Assembly (NCBI RefSeq): GCF_001190785.1
Contig: NZ_LGSS01000010.1
Location: 1 to 64,000, forward strand
DNA: 64,000 nt
Reading direction: 5' to 3'
Source: Gottschalkia purinilytica
Lineage (GTDB): Bacteria > Bacillota > Clostridia > Tissierellales > Gottschalkiaceae
Shown here: piece after piece, positions 1 to 9,898 of the stretch
Position numbering within the stretch: position 1 is the first letter of the stretch
How the letters are laid out: each line of letters opens with the position of its first letter
The notes under the pieces: generated by a model
The model's database searches: none
What the model saw: only the letters and a program-made list of their open reading frames with translations
What the model was told of the DNA's origin: nothing
Program-made: the position numbers and the translations under genes

Positions 1-60
1 AGTAGCTGTGTAGTTTTGAAGGTACAAACCTTTAAAAAGAATATATTAAGTTAAAAGAAA

Positions 61-176
61 TCCAGTAACGATGGCGGAGGGGAAACACCTGTACCCATAC
101 CGAACACAGAAGTTAAGCCCTCCAGCGCTGATGGTACTTAGGCGGAAGCGCCTTGGGAGAGTAGGACGTTGCTGGG
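61..176 (+). rRNA. rrf: 5S ribosomal RNA
   Basis: A complete 5S rRNA. The terminal helix pairs CCAGTAACG (62-70) with CGTTGCTGG (167-175), and the conserved CCGAACACAGAAGTTAAG core lies between them. The first 60 bases carry a TAGTTTTGAAGG-like stretch typical of 23S-5S spacers, so the window opens just after a 23S gene. A T-rich run follows the gene at 178-191, which probably ends the rRNA transcript. Confidence 0.97.
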
Positions 177-589
177 TTATTTTTATTTTTTGTAAGTATT
201 TATAATATTGTATTAAAAAAAAGTATATATTATAATTTAATCAAATAATAAATTTAGTTCATTAAAGATAGTATAATAAAGTAACTACTTTAATATATTA
301 AATGTAGGTGACAGATATATTAATATTCGGTTTTATTTATTAATTATTATATACAGATTACTTCTTTTTTTAGTACTATTTAATAATATATTTATTAAAA
401 TTTAATATACTATTTACTAAATTGTCATTAGATTGTTATACATATAGATATAATATATAGTTATGATTTAATATAATCGTTTATTAATAGATGCAAATTG
501 TACATATTTTCGTTTAAAGTAAAACTATAAAAATATTTTTGATTATCTTATTATTTTATGTTTGTTACTTAAAACAGGGGGTATATTTT
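177..589. other. AT-rich intergenic stretch without a recognisable gene
   Basis: I read both strands of this stretch between the 5S rRNA and the thioredoxin-like gene. I find no open frame with a ribosome site, no strong hairpin and no clear sigma-A promoter. It is very AT-rich with many short TATA-like runs, so a promoter for the next gene may be hidden here. Confidence 0.5.
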
Positions 590-1090
590 ATGAAGATAAA
601 AGACCTATTTGATGAAGGACTTACTTTTGATGAGTTCATAAAAACAGACACGGGTTCATATAGAGAAAAGACTTTAGAAATATTAGATAAGATTACTTTT
701 GAAGAGGAATATATAAATAAGATAAAAAGTATAAAGCATAAAGTTAATATTTTGGTATGTGCCGAAATGTGGTGTCCTGATTGTATGATAAACTTACCTG
801 TTATACAAAAAATGAAACAATATAATAATAATATAGAAATATCAATAATAGAGAAGGAAGGAAATGAAGAATTTTTTAAAGAATTTTGTCCTAGCGAGAA
901 AATAAAAATTCCTACTTTTATTATCTATGATGAAAACTTCAAAGAGTTAGGAACTTTCATAGAACATCCTAAAGCTTTAAAAGAAATAGTAGCTAAGGGA
1001 AATGAGCCTAACATAATAGTATGTATGAGAAAGTATAACAAAGGTGAATACGCACAAGAAACTTTAAAAGACATACTAGAAGTTATATAG
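590..1090 (+). CDS. thioredoxin-family protein
   Basis: A soluble 166-residue protein with a thioredoxin fold. The redox motif is W-C-P-D-C, with cysteines at about residues 62 and 65, followed by a cis-Pro-like stretch (K-I-P-T-F) near residue 110. The ATG at 590 is chosen over the TTG at 539 because AGGGGG lies just upstream of it. Proteins of this size with CPDC are usually described as thioredoxin-family proteins of unknown partner, and a thiol-disulfide role is inferred from the motif. A hairpin terminator overlaps the stop codon, so the gene appears monocistronic. Confidence 0.85.
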   Translation: MKIKDLFDEGLTFDEFIKTDTGSYREKTLEILDKITFEEEYINKIKSIKHKVNILVCAEMWCPDCMINLPVIQKMKQYNNNIEISIIEKEGNEEFFKEFCPSEKIKIPTFIIYDENFKELGTFIEHPKALKEIVAKGNEPNIIVCMRKYNKGEYAQETLKDILEVI

Positions 1091-1113
1091 AAGCTAAAAA
1101 GCTTCTATTTTTT
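1088..1113 (+). terminator. Rho-independent terminator of the thioredoxin-like gene
   Basis: TAGAAGC (1088-1094) pairs with GCTTCTA (1101-1107) across a TAAAAA loop and is followed by six Ts. The left arm includes the stop codon of the gene. Confidence 0.8.
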
Positions 1114-1337
1114 ATTTATCATAGCTATAAAAGAAAAATCAAATTGACCTAAAATATAGTTTCTATAGAATAAACGGCTTAAATGTTTTTAAGAATAAAT
1201 ATTTAAATGTAATAAAAATTTTATCTGAATAAAAATTAGTTTTATAGTAAATCTAATATAAAGTTAAATTATGATAAGAAAAAACTTATAATATAAACTC
1301 TAATAATGATATATTAAAAATTTAGGCTAAATCCATT

Positions 1338-1366
1338 TTGACACTAAAATATCTTGGTGATACAAT
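1338..1366 (+). promoter_or_regulatory. sigma-A promoter of nrdJ
   Basis: TTGACA (1338-1343), a 17-base spacer and TACAAT (1361-1366) form a near-consensus promoter. The -10 lies inside the upstream NrdR box, so a bound repressor would block RNA polymerase directly. Confidence 0.8.
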
Positions 1367-1406
1367 ATATTGTATCGCTACTTGAATAGTACACTAAATA
1401 TAGTTG
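1360..1406 (+). promoter_or_regulatory. tandem NrdR boxes of nrdJ
   Basis: Box 1 is ATACAATATATTGTAT (1360-1375), the core of an 18-bp perfect palindrome (1359-1376). Box 2 is ACACTAAATATAGTTG (1391-1406). Both fit the known NrdR consensus ACACWATATATWGTGT, and their centres are 31 bp apart, about three helical turns, as expected for cooperative NrdR binding. No nrdR gene is in the window. Confidence 0.85.
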
Positions 1407-1422
1407 TTGGAGGTATACATTA

Positions 1423-3777
1423 ATGAAGTTAAGTAATAATGCTATTACTGTTTTAGAAAAAAGATATCTTACTAAAGATTTAGAGGGAAGATTGGTAGAA
1501 ACACCAGAAGAATTATTCAAGCGTGTTGCGAAGCATATTGCAAAGGCTGATTCTATATATAATTCAAATGCTGATATAGAAAAACTGGAAGAAGAATTCT
1601 ATAATATGATGACTAACTTAGAGTTTATGCCTAACTCTCCTACTCTTATGAATGCAGGGAAGGAGTTAGGACAATTATCAGCTTGTTTTGTTCTTCCTGT
1701 AGAAGACTCTATGGAAGGTATATTTGATGCTATTAAGAATGCTGCATTAATACATAAAAGTGGTGGAGGAACTGGATTTAGCTTTTCAAGATTAAGACAA
1801 AGAGGATCTACAGTAAGATCTACAGGTGGAGTAGCATCTGGTCCTATAAGTTTCATGAAAGTTTTTAATGCTGCAACTGAAGCAGTTAAGCAAGGTGGAA
1901 CACGTAGAGGGGCCAATATGGGAATTCTAAGAATAGATCATCCTGATATAGAAGAGTTTATAGGATGTAAAAGTGATACCAGTGAAATTACAAACTTTAA
2001 TATAAGCATAGGATTAACAGAAGAATTTATGAAAGCTGTAGAAAATAATGAGACATATAAATTAATTGATCCTCATACAAAAGCAATTGCTGGAGAATTA
2101 AATGCAAAAAAAGTATTTAATCATATTGTGGACATGGCATGGAATAATGGAGAGCCAGGAATAATATTCTTAGATAGAATAAATAAAGCTAATCCAACTC
2201 CTAATATTGGTGAAATAGAAAGTACAAACCCATGTGGAGAGCAACCATTATTACCGTATGAATCATGTAACTTAGGTTCGATAAATTTAGGAAAAATGAT
2301 AAAAGAGACTAAAGATGGATATGAAATTGACTATAATAAGCTTGGTGAAACAGTTAAGAAAGCTGTTCATTTCTTAGATAATGTTATAGATATGAATAAG
2401 TATCCTCTAGATAAAATAGATGAAATGACTAAGCTTACAAGAAAAATAGGACTAGGAGTAATGGGATTTGCAGATGTTCTATTTATGCTAAAAATACCGT
2501 ATAACTCAGAAGAAGGCGTTGAATTAGCTAGAAATATAATGAAATTTATTGATGATAAATCAAAAGAAGCTTCTATAGAATTAGCTAAAGTAAGGGGAGT
2601 ATTTCCAGCATATGATGGCAGTATATTTAAGAAAAAAGGATTGAATCTTAGAAATTCAACAACTACTACAATAGCTCCTACAGGGACTATAAGTATAATA
2701 GCTGGAGCAAGTAGTGGAGTAGAGCCACTGTTTGCAATTTCTTTTGTTAGAAATGTAATGGATAATGATAAGTTACTAGAAGTTCATCCATTATTTGAAA
2801 AAGTAGCTAAAGAAAGAGGATTTTACTCAAAAGAATTAATGGAAAGAATAGCAGAAGAAGGTACTTTAGCACATATAGAGGAAATACCAGAAGATATCAA
2901 AAAAGTATTTGTTACTGCTCATGATATCTCACCAGAATGGCACATAAAAATGCAAGCTGCATTCCAAGAATATGTAGATAATGCTGTTTCTAAAACTGTT
3001 AATTTTGCAAATGAAGCTACTAAAAAAGATGTTGAAGAGGTATATGTATTAGCTTATAAACTTGGATGTAAAGGAGTAACTATATATAGAGATGGAAGTA
3101 GAGAAAATCAAGTATTAAGTACAGTAAAGAAAGAAGAACACAAAGATGAAGAATTAATAAAAGAAATTAGTAATCAAGATATATCACCTAGATTAAGACC
3201 TGATATTACACAAGGAATTACTGAAAAAGTGAAAATAGGTTGCGGTAACCTATATATAACAGTAAACTATGATGAAAATGGAATATGTGAAGTATTTACG
3301 AATTTAGGAAGAGCTGGAGGATGTCCAAGTCAAAGTGAAGCTACAAGTAGAATTATTTCTATAGCTTTAAGATCTGGAATGGATCCAAAAGAAATCATAG
3401 GGCAACTAAAAGGAATAAGATGTCACTCTACATTACGTCAAAGAGGTACTAATAAAGATATAAAAGTATTATCTTGTCCTGATGCTATAGGGAAAGCATT
3501 AGAAAGAGTATTAAATACCTATGTAGATGTAGATGAGTCAACTGTTGATGATATAGTGAGAGAACTGGAAGAAGAGATAAATCAAATACAAAAGCCAAAC
3601 TGTAGTATTGAAGAATACAATACAGCAGAAGAATTATCAGCAGTTACAAGTACCCAAGAAGTGGAGCAGAAAGCTAAAAAATCTACAGGTTTTGTATGCC
3701 CTGAATGTAATCATAAGATAAATCATGAAGGTGGATGTGTAATTTGTCCTAACTGTGGATTTTCTAAATGTGGTTAA
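1423..3777 (+). CDS. nrdJ: adenosylcobalamin-dependent (class II) ribonucleotide reductase
   Basis: This enzyme reduces ribonucleotides to deoxyribonucleotides in the cytosol, using adenosylcobalamin to make the thiyl radical. The 784-residue length fits the long bacterial class II family. The finger-loop N-P-C-G-E (Asn269, Cys271, Glu273) is present, as are the reducing pair Cys88 and Cys282, and P-T-G-T-I-S near residue 425. The C-terminus carries a zinc-ribbon-like C-P-E-C ... [10 protein letters not shown] tail, which supplies the shuttle cysteines. AGG AGG-type ribosome site (GGAGGT) precedes the ATG. Expression is probably repressed by NrdR. The enzyme makes the organism B12-dependent for DNA synthesis under the conditions where it is used. 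Confidence 0.95.
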   Translation: MKLSNNAITVLEKRYLTKDLEGRLVETPEELFKRVAKHIAKADSIYNSNADIEKLEEEFYNMMTNLEFMPNSPTLMNAGKELGQLSACFVLPVEDSMEGIFDAIKNAALIHKSGGGTGFSFSRLRQRGSTVRSTGGVASGPISFMKVFNAATEAVKQGGTRRGANMGILRIDHPDIEEFIGCKSDTSEITNFNISIGLTEEFMKAVENNETYKLIDPHTKAIAGELNAKKVFNHIVDMAWNNGEPGIIFLDRINKANPTPNIGEIESTNPCGEQPLLPYESCNLGSINLGKMIKETKDGYEIDYNKLGETVKKAVHFLDNVIDMNKYPLDKIDEMTKLTRKIGLGVMGFADVLFMLKIPYNSEEGVELARNIMKFIDDKSKEASIELAKVRGVFPAYDGSIFKKKGLNLRNSTTTTIAPTGTISIIAGASSGVEPLFAISFVRNVMDNDKLLEVHPLFEKVAKERGFYSKELMERIAEEGTLAHIEEIPEDIKKVFVTAHDISPEWHIKMQAAFQEYVDNAVSKTVNFANEATKKDVEEVYVLAYKLGCKGVTIYRDGSRENQVLSTVKKEEHKDEELIKEISNQDISPRLRPDITQGITEKVKIGCGNLYITVNYDENGICEVFTNLGRAGGCPSQSEATSRIISIALRSGMDPKEIIGQLKGIRCHSTLRQRGTNKDIKVLSCPDAIGKALERVLNTYVDVDESTVDDIVRELEEEINQIQKPNCSIEEYNTAEELSAVTSTQEVEQKAKKSTGFVCPECNHKINHEGGCVICPNCGFSKCG

Positions 3778-3868
3778 AATATAGAGAATATATAGAATAA
3801 AATCTATTAAAAGTAATTATTAATATAACTTAAAGATAGATAAATAAATTTTAAACTGGATATTTTAC

Positions 3869-3904
3869 AAAACTTCTTGATTAGAAAATCAAGAAGTTTT
3901 TTTA
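3869..3904 (+). terminator. Rho-independent terminator of nrdJ
   Basis: AAACTTCTTGATT (3870-3882) pairs perfectly with AATCAAGAAGTTT (3887-3899) across an AGAA loop, with a T-run behind. Confidence 0.9.
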
Positions 3905-4322
3905 TGAAAAAATCATCATATGATTGACTTAATATTTTTTGATATAAGTTAATTATTAAAGGATATTTATACTTTATAGAGGATAAGGGTAGAAAGGGAA
4001 AATTTATAGAACTTATATTGCTAACTTTATTTAGTTAGACTAATTTGACATAAAATTAAAAATATTACTTTTATTATACAACTATAACATCTATATAAAT
4101 TAGAAATTTGATATAATAAAATATATTAATATATAATTAAGACGTAATATTTAACTATAGCGATATAAACTAATCTAAGAATAGAAAAAAACTAATATTC
4201 AAGAAAAACGGGGTTTAATCTAGGAATTTAGATAAAATTGATAATTATATTGTAAATATAACGGTTAGGTTTATGGTATAATTAGTTAAAAAATACGTTA
4301 TAATTCAGGAGTGTGATAAATT
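3905..4322. other. intergenic stretch between nrdJ and the CorC-like gene
   Basis: There is no recognisable gene or gene remnant on either strand. A TATAAT lies at 4277-4282, about 40 bases before the next start codon, but no good -35 stands at the right distance, so I do not call a promoter. Confidence 0.5.
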
Positions 4323-5567
4323 TTGGAACCAGATAACGTCTGGCAGTTTGTAGCTTTATTTATTCTTTTATCATTATCAGCTTTTTTCTCTGCATCAGAA
4401 ACAGCTCTTATGTCATTAAGTAAAATTAGAATAAGACATATGGTAGATGAGAATATAAATGGTGCGACTTTGATTAACAAGCTAATTGAAAGTCCTAGTA
4501 AATTGCTAGGAGCTATATTAATAGGAAATAATGTAGTTAATATTGGAGCATCTGCTTTAGCCACTTCATTGGCAATAGATTACTTTGAAACTAATGGTGT
4601 TGGTATTGCAACAGGTATAATGACTATACTTGTATTAATATTCGGTGAAATAACGCCAAAATCACTAGCAGCACAAAACTCTGAAAAAGTTTCTCTAAAG
4701 GTTGTAAAGCCAGTGTATATTATAACTACCATATTAAAGCCTATTATTTCAGTTCTAATATATATTACGAACTTTATAGTTAAAATTTTAGGTGGAAATC
4801 CTGAAAAGCAACAACCATTTATTACGGAAGAAGAACTAAAAACTATTGTAAATGTTAGTCACGAAGAAGGAGTTCTAAAAGTTGAGGAAAAACAGATGAT
4901 ATATAATGTTTTTGAATTTGGAGATTCACAAGCTAAAGACATAATGACCCTTAGAACCGATATGGCTACGCTTAGCATAGATGCTACTTACGATGAAGTA
5001 ATAAAGATATTTAAAGAAGAACAGTTTTCAAGAATACCTATATATGAAGAAACTTACGATAACATTGTGGGCGTTTTGTATATAAAAGATTTAATTTTCT
5101 TTGAAAATGACAAAGAAAATTTTAATATAAAAACTTATATGAGAGAACCTTACTTCACATATGAATTTAAGTATACATCAGAGCTTTTTGCAGAAATGCG
5201 AGCAGAAAGAATTCCTATGGCTATTGTATTAGATGAATATGGTGGAACATCTGGAATTATTACATTAGAAGATTTAGTGGAAGAGATAGTCGGAGATATT
5301 AGAGATGAATATGATGAAGAAGACGATGAAATAGAAGTTATCAAAGAAGATGAATATATCGTTGATGGAAGCGTAAAGATAGATACTGTTAATGAAATGA
5401 TAGGAGTTAATATAGAATCAGAAGACTTTGATTCTATAGGTGGATTTGTTATAGGAATACTAGGGAGATTTCCTAAATCAGGAGAAACTGTTGAACACGA
5501 TAATATAAAATTCATAATAGAAAATATAGATAAAAATAGAATAGAGAAGCTTAGAATAATGACTTAA
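4323..5567 (+). CDS. hemolysin C/CorC (CNNM-type) family membrane protein
   Basis: An integral membrane protein of 414 residues. The order is a DUF21/CNNM transmembrane domain (about 5-185, with several hydrophobic segments), two CBS domains (about 205-330) and a CorC_HlyC domain at the C-terminus (about 340-414). Family members are linked to magnesium homeostasis and export, with the CBS pair sensing nucleotides, but the transported ion cannot be told from the sequence. Translation starts at TTG 4323, placed by AGGAGTG about 10 bases upstream. It is a single gene with its own terminator. Confidence 0.88.
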   Translation: MEPDNVWQFVALFILLSLSAFFSASETALMSLSKIRIRHMVDENINGATLINKLIESPSKLLGAILIGNNVVNIGASALATSLAIDYFETNGVGIATGIMTILVLIFGEITPKSLAAQNSEKVSLKVVKPVYIITTILKPIISVLIYITNFIVKILGGNPEKQQPFITEEELKTIVNVSHEEGVLKVEEKQMIYNVFEFGDSQAKDIMTLRTDMATLSIDATYDEVIKIFKEEQFSRIPIYEETYDNIVGVLYIKDLIFFENDKENFNIKTYMREPYFTYEFKYTSELFAEMRAERIPMAIVLDEYGGTSGIITLEDLVEEIVGDIRDEYDEEDDEIEVIKEDEYIVDGSVKIDTVNEMIGVNIESEDFDSIGGFVIGILGRFPKSGETVEHDNIKFIIENIDKNRIEKLRIMT

Positions 5568-5597
5568 TAGGCTTTTATTAAAGCTTAAAATAAAGAA

Positions 5598-5655
5598 TAA
5601 AGCATAGAAGATATTTATTTTAAAAATAACATAAGTATCTTTCTATGCTTTTATT
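5598..5655 (+). terminator. hairpin terminator of the CorC-like gene
   Basis: AAAGCATAGAAGATATTTA pairs with TAAGTATCTTTCTATGCTTT across an AT-rich loop, followed by TTATTATT. Confidence 0.7.
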
Positions 5656-5751
5656 ATTGTATATAAATATCATAAAAAAATATAGTTAAGCGTTTTATTT
5701 AAATAGATAGGTTAGATGTTCAAAATAAAAAATATATGAAGCTTAGTATAT

Positions 5752-5826
5752 ACTGTACATAACTTTACATAAGAATAAAGTTATGCACAGTTATTTTTTA
5801 TTTTGAAAAGATAACTGTGCATAATT
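5752..5826. repeat. three alternating inverted copies of an ACTGTGCATAA unit
   Basis: The copies are ACTGTACATAACTTTA (5752-5767), TAAAGTTATGCACAGT (5776-5791) and AACTGTGCATAATT (5813-5826). The middle copy can pair with either flank, giving two mutually exclusive hairpins. With a T-run at 5791-5799 on the plus strand and A-rich spacers, the array probably acts as a bidirectional terminator for the converging CorC-like and yqxD transcripts. Confidence 0.6.
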
Positions 5827-5852
5827 GCATAATTTAAGAAAGAAAGTTTCAA

Positions 5853-6290
5853 TTATAGGTATTCCTCAATTAAAGCTTTGAAATTTTTCTCAAATTGTTG
5901 ATCTGCTAGAGGATTTCTTTTTTTAAACTTTGAATATTGTTTATGTTTTCTGCGAAGTTCTTGATTAAAGTGACGACGAGCTAATAATCCATCTATATTA
6001 CGCGAAGATATTATAAATCCATTTTGATTTATACATAAAGCACCTTTAGAAAGAGCCATTGCTGCAAGGCCATAATCTTGTGTAACAATAATATCATTTT
6101 TCTCAGATTTATTTACAATGTAAAAATCAGCACTGTCTCTAGATTTATCAACTGTTATTATGGTAGCATATGGATCATCTATATTATGTGAATAATTCTT
6201 AACTAACATAATATCCAAGTTATATTCTTGTGCTATTCTAACGGCTAGTTTAACAACAGGGCAACCATCTGCATCTACAAGTATTTTCAT
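5853..6290 (-). CDS. yqxD: YaiI/YqxD family protein (UPF0178, DUF188)
   Basis: A 145-residue cytosolic protein matching the whole length of the UPF0178 family. It begins with the signature D-A-D-G-C-P-V, continues with a central V-T-Q-D-Y-G-L-A, and ends in a basic R-R-K-H-K. The fold is PIN/NYN-nuclease-like and the family is thought to be a nuclease or RNA-associated protein, but the biochemical role is not established. GAGGTGATA precedes the ATG on the minus strand. It is transcribed convergently with the CorC-like gene and divergently from the two-component system. Confidence 0.9.
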   Translation of the reverse strand: MKILVDADGCPVVKLAVRIAQEYNLDIMLVKNYSHNIDDPYATIITVDKSRDSADFYIVNKSEKNDIIVTQDYGLAAMALSKGALCINQNGFIISSRNIDGLLARRHFNQELRRKHKQYSKFKKRNPLADQQFEKNFKALIEEYL

Positions 6291-6556
6291 ATTATCACCT
6301 CTTATTATTGTAACACATATTTAGTTATATATTATTCTAGACAAATACCACTATAATTAGTATCTTAAAATATAAAAAATAAAGAATCTTAAGATTTAAA
6401 AAGAAACACTATGATAAGGCAAGTTAAACGAGATATTTAGATACTATCCTAATATCTTATTAGCTTTCTTAAGAAACTTTTAAGAATTTTAATAGATCGT
6501 TTGTAAATAATTGCTATTAAAATAAAACTGTGATTGCGGTAAAAAAGATAACAAAA

Positions 6557-6565
6557 TGCTATAAT
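6557..6565 (+). promoter_or_regulatory. extended -10 promoter of the two-component system
   Basis: TGCTATAAT (6557-6565) is an extended -10 element, and the start codon lies 25 bases downstream. A TTGCGG at 6534 is too far away for a normal -35. Confidence 0.5.
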
Positions 6566-6589
6566 GTTAAGTGGAAAGAGGTGGTATGA

Positions 6590-7282
6590 ATGTCTAAATA
6601 TAATGTACTAGTTGTAGATGATGAAGATGAAATAAGAGATGCTATAGAGATATATTTAAAAAGTGATGATATAAAAGTTCTTAAAGCCAAAGATGGTATA
6701 GATGCTTTGATGATTTTAGGAGAAAATGATGTGCATCTTATAATAATGGATATAATGATGCCAAGAATGGATGGAATTAAAGCTACTTTCAAAATTAGAG
6801 AAAATAAAAACATTCCTATAATAATGCTTTCAGCAAAATCAGAAGATACAGATAAAATACTGGGACTTAATGTAGGGGCAGATGATTATATTACGAAGCC
6901 TTTCAATCCATTAGAACTTACAGCAAGGGTTAAGTCACAGTTGAGGAGATACATGAACTTTGGAAACTATAAAGAAAGCCCTGATAAGATAAATGTACGA
7001 GGACTTATATTAGATAAAAGTACAAAGACCATTACAGTAGATGGAGAAGAAGTAAGACTTACTCCCACCGAATATAAGATACTTGAACTTTTAATGAAAA
7101 ATAAAGGTAGAGTATTTTCTATTGAACAAATATATGAGAACGTATGGAATGAACCTTGCTATAACGCAGAGAATACTGTTGCAGTTCATATAAGAAGAAT
7201 AAGAGAAAAAATAGAGATAAATCCTAAAGAACCGAAATATCTAAAGGTGGTGTGGGGGATTGGATATAAGATCGAAAAATAA
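6590..7282 (+). CDS. OmpR/PhoB-family response regulator
   Basis: A 230-residue two-domain transcription factor. The receiver domain (1-120) has the acidic pocket D-D-E near residue 10, phospho-acceptor Asp54 in I-M-D-I-M-M-P, Ser/Ala at L-S-A-K-S and the conserved Lys in T-K-P-F. A winged-helix DNA-binding domain follows (about 130-228), with the L-T-P-T-E-Y-K-I-L and H-I-R-R-I-R-E-K-I elements of the OmpR class. The AAGAGGTGG ribosome site places the ATG at 6590. The gene overlaps the kinase gene by 23 bases, so the two are translationally coupled. Confidence 0.95.
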   Translation: MSKYNVLVVDDEDEIRDAIEIYLKSDDIKVLKAKDGIDALMILGENDVHLIIMDIMMPRMDGIKATFKIRENKNIPIIMLSAKSEDTDKILGLNVGADDYITKPFNPLELTARVKSQLRRYMNFGNYKESPDKINVRGLILDKSTKTITVDGEEVRLTPTEYKILELLMKNKGRVFSIEQIYENVWNEPCYNAENTVAVHIRRIREKIEINPKEPKYLKVVWGIGYKIEK

Positions 7283-9458
7283 ATATATATATTTATTTGC
7301 TTTTATTGTAGCTATATATATATTAGCACTTGCTTTATTGACAGCGTGGGATTTTAACAAGTACAAATATTATTTTAGTGACGATTTTCATGAAAATAGC
7401 CAAATTATAAGTAATAGTTTATATGAATATAAAGAAAATTTAATGAAATTACTTATAACTTTTAATGATTATGAAAATAAAATTCCTGATAGTAAAGTAA
7501 ATGATATAGAAATTAATAATATTAAAAATAAACATGAACAAACGTTACTAGACCAAATGGCAGCCATAAAGAATCAATACGATGAGCGAATTGATTCTGA
7601 ATATGAATTTGGGAATATAAGTTTAAGTATAGAAATATATGATGAAATGATAAAAAAGCTTAAAGAATTCAAATCTCAAAATACTAAAAGCATGGAAGAC
7701 TTCAAACATGAGGCTATAATTAATAAAGATGATAAATACAAAAAAACAATAAAATATATAGATAATAGAGCAAATATTAAATATTATTTTGTAGATAACA
7801 CAAGTAAAAAGACATATACAAACATTGAAAATATAACAGACGTTAATGAGTATATAAAAAAGTTTGCTTTATATAGCGAAAAAATTTCACATAAAGATAT
7901 TATTAATAAATATAACTATAGTGGTGAATTTATCAATAAACATGAACTAGAAGGATATATTATTATTCCTAAGAAAGCAAATGGATATAGTCAAATACAT
8001 GAAGATATAAAATATATGAAAAATGTAAAAGAGAGATTGGGTAAAGAGAGAATAATTTTCATCGTATCATCAATTATCGGACTTACTATAATAGGAGTAA
8101 TAATAAAAAATAAAGGGTTAAAGTTTCCGAAATTTATTAGGAACGTTAGTAATATATGTAGCAAATTTCCGATAGAGTTAAGAGTAGCTTTATTATTTAT
8201 ATATACACTTATTACTATTGTTTATATTGATGCAGTGAAGTTTTTCTATTTTCCTTTAGGAGTAGGACATATAATAACTCTTACTTTTATAGCTATTTAT
8301 GTAACATATATTATAATTAACATAAGTGGAGCTTTAAAATTATTTAAGAATAAAAATGAACTTAGACTTCAATTGAAAAAAGGTTTAATCTATAGAGGTG
8401 TCATCTATATTAAAGAAGGTATTATTAATATTAAAGACAGCGTACAAATTCAAAGTCCGTTTTTTAGATTATGTATAATTATTGCATTTAATGCATCAGT
8501 GTTTATGTTTATGTCTATATTAATTTTTTATTTTGTAAATAAAAGTACAAAACTTACTCTATTTTTGCTTTTGATTGTTGTAGCCTATTTTCCTTTAACA
8601 TTAAGTTATATATTAAAAAAGATAGGTAGCATAAATAAAATAATACAAGGAGTAGAGGAAATATCATATGGTAACTTAAACTATGAAGTAAAGGTGAGAG
8701 ACAAAGGAAGACTATCAAATGTAGCTTATAATTTAAATAATATGAGAGACGGATTTAAAAAATCCTTAGAAGAACAGATAAAAAGTGAAAGATTAAAAAC
8801 AGAACTTATAACTAATGTATCGCATGACTTAAAAACTCCTCTAACTTCTATAATAAACTATATAGATTTATTAAAAAATAATAATCTATCTAAAGATGAA
8901 TTAGAAGGATATATTGGAGTATTGGATAGAAAATCTCAAAGACTTAAGATTCTTATAGATGACCTTTTTGAAGCAGCAAAGTTATCTAGTGGGGAAGTAA
9001 AACTAGATATTCAGAAGGTAGATGTAGTTGCTTTACTAAATCAAGCTATGGGAGAGTTAAATGAGAAAATTAAAAAATCTCATTTGACATTTAGAGTTAA
9101 TACTTCAAAGCAAAATATGTATGCAAATCTTGACGGTAAAAAGACATGGAGAGTATTTGAAAATTTACTATGTAATATCTTAAAATATTCGCAACCTAAT
9201 ACTAGAGTGTTTATAGATATAATTGAAGAAAATAAAAAAGTTATAATTATTATGAAAAATACGTCAGCATATGAACTAGATTTTAATGTAGAAGAAATCT
9301 TTGAAAGATTTAAAAGAGGAGACAAGTCTAGAACTACAGAAGGATCAGGTCTTGGACTTGCAATTGCAAAGAGTATTGTTGAGCTTCAGGGAGGAAAACT
9401 TGATATTAAGATAGATGGTGATCTTTTCAAAGTTATTATTGAATTTTATAATGATTAA
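7260..9458 (+). CDS. large multi-pass sensor histidine kinase
   Basis: A 732-residue membrane kinase that should phosphorylate the regulator encoded just before it. TM1 lies at about residues 10-30, followed by an extracytoplasmic region of some 230 residues and then a block of several more transmembrane helices (about 265-455), which is unusual for a simple two-TM sensor. A HAMP-like linker, a HisKA domain with V-S-H-D-L-K-T-P (His522) and a HATPase domain with G-S-G-L-G-L-A-I-A-K follow. The usual D-x-G-x-G box is missing and reads K-N-T-S. The start is TTG 7260, with GGTGG upstream inside the regulator gene. The signal sensed is not evident. Confidence 0.9.
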   Translation: MDIRSKNKYIYLFAFIVAIYILALALLTAWDFNKYKYYFSDDFHENSQIISNSLYEYKENLMKLLITFNDYENKIPDSKVNDIEINNIKNKHEQTLLDQMAAIKNQYDERIDSEYEFGNISLSIEIYDEMIKKLKEFKSQNTKSMEDFKHEAIINKDDKYKKTIKYIDNRANIKYYFVDNTSKKTYTNIENITDVNEYIKKFALYSEKISHKDIINKYNYSGEFINKHELEGYIIIPKKANGYSQIHEDIKYMKNVKERLGKERIIFIVSSIIGLTIIGVIIKNKGLKFPKFIRNVSNICSKFPIELRVALLFIYTLITIVYIDAVKFFYFPLGVGHIITLTFIAIYVTYIIINISGALKLFKNKNELRLQLKKGLIYRGVIYIKEGIINIKDSVQIQSPFFRLCIIIAFNASVFMFMSILIFYFVNKSTKLTLFLLLIVVAYFPLTLSYILKKIGSINKIIQGVEEISYGNLNYEVKVRDKGRLSNVAYNLNNMRDGFKKSLEEQIKSERLKTELITNVSHDLKTPLTSIINYIDLLKNNNLSKDELEGYIGVLDRKSQRLKILIDDLFEAAKLSSGEVKLDIQKVDVVALLNQAMGELNEKIKKSHLTFRVNTSKQNMYANLDGKKTWRVFENLLCNILKYSQPNTRVFIDIIEENKKVIIIMKNTSAYELDFNVEEIFERFKRGDKSRTTEGSGLGLAIAKSIVELQGGKLDIKIDGDLFKVIIEFYND

Positions 9459-9565
9459 TATTAGCTATTCTAAAATTGTACATTATGGGTTAATAATAAT
9501 TGATATTCATATTCTAATTATCTAAATTTTTTATAATGCGAATAATATATTAGATTTAGATATTA

Positions 9566-9590
9566 AATGCTTTTAAAAGCATTATTTATA
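9566..9590 (+). terminator. possible terminator of the two-component operon
   Basis: AATGCTTTTAAAAGCATT is an 18-bp palindrome followed by ATTTATAT. The T-run is weak, so this is a tentative call. Confidence 0.35.
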
Positions 9591-9898
9591 TAGTTTATGT
9601 ATAAAAGTGTTTTAAACTTAGAAGATAAGACTAGAATTAATGATGTATAGAAGATTAAAATTGAACAAAAAACTAATTACTATTATAATATAGATTAGAG
9701 ATATATAATGATGTATTTGATTAAAATAATACGGTACGGATAGAAAGTTAAATAAACCTTAATATTAATAAACTAAATGAGATACAAATAAGAGTCAGAT
9801 TGAGCCTGACTCTTTTATCATATAAAAATATAAAGGAAATCATAGCAAGTTCAATATTATTTTGATACATAAATATGTTTAAGAAAGGGGGATATATT
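9591..9898. other. intergenic stretch before recQ with one hairpin
   Basis: The only structure is AAGAGTCAG (9790-9798) pairing with CTGACTCTT (9806-9814) across ATTGAGC, a terminator-like hairpin 85 bases before recQ. Otherwise no gene, remnant or clear promoter was seen. Confidence 0.5.

Noticed and set aside
1341-1356. A third ACACTA-type NrdR half-site upstream of the promoter
   Set aside because: Only the first half fits the consensus, and its spacing to the next box (19 bp) is not a match to helical phasing. It is better explained as part of the -35 and spacer.
1599-1916. Long minus-strand frame inside nrdJ, and similar antisense frames inside other large genes
   Set aside because: Low-complexity Ser/Ile/Pro translations opposite a confident gene, without ribosome sites. 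They are shadows of the coding strand.
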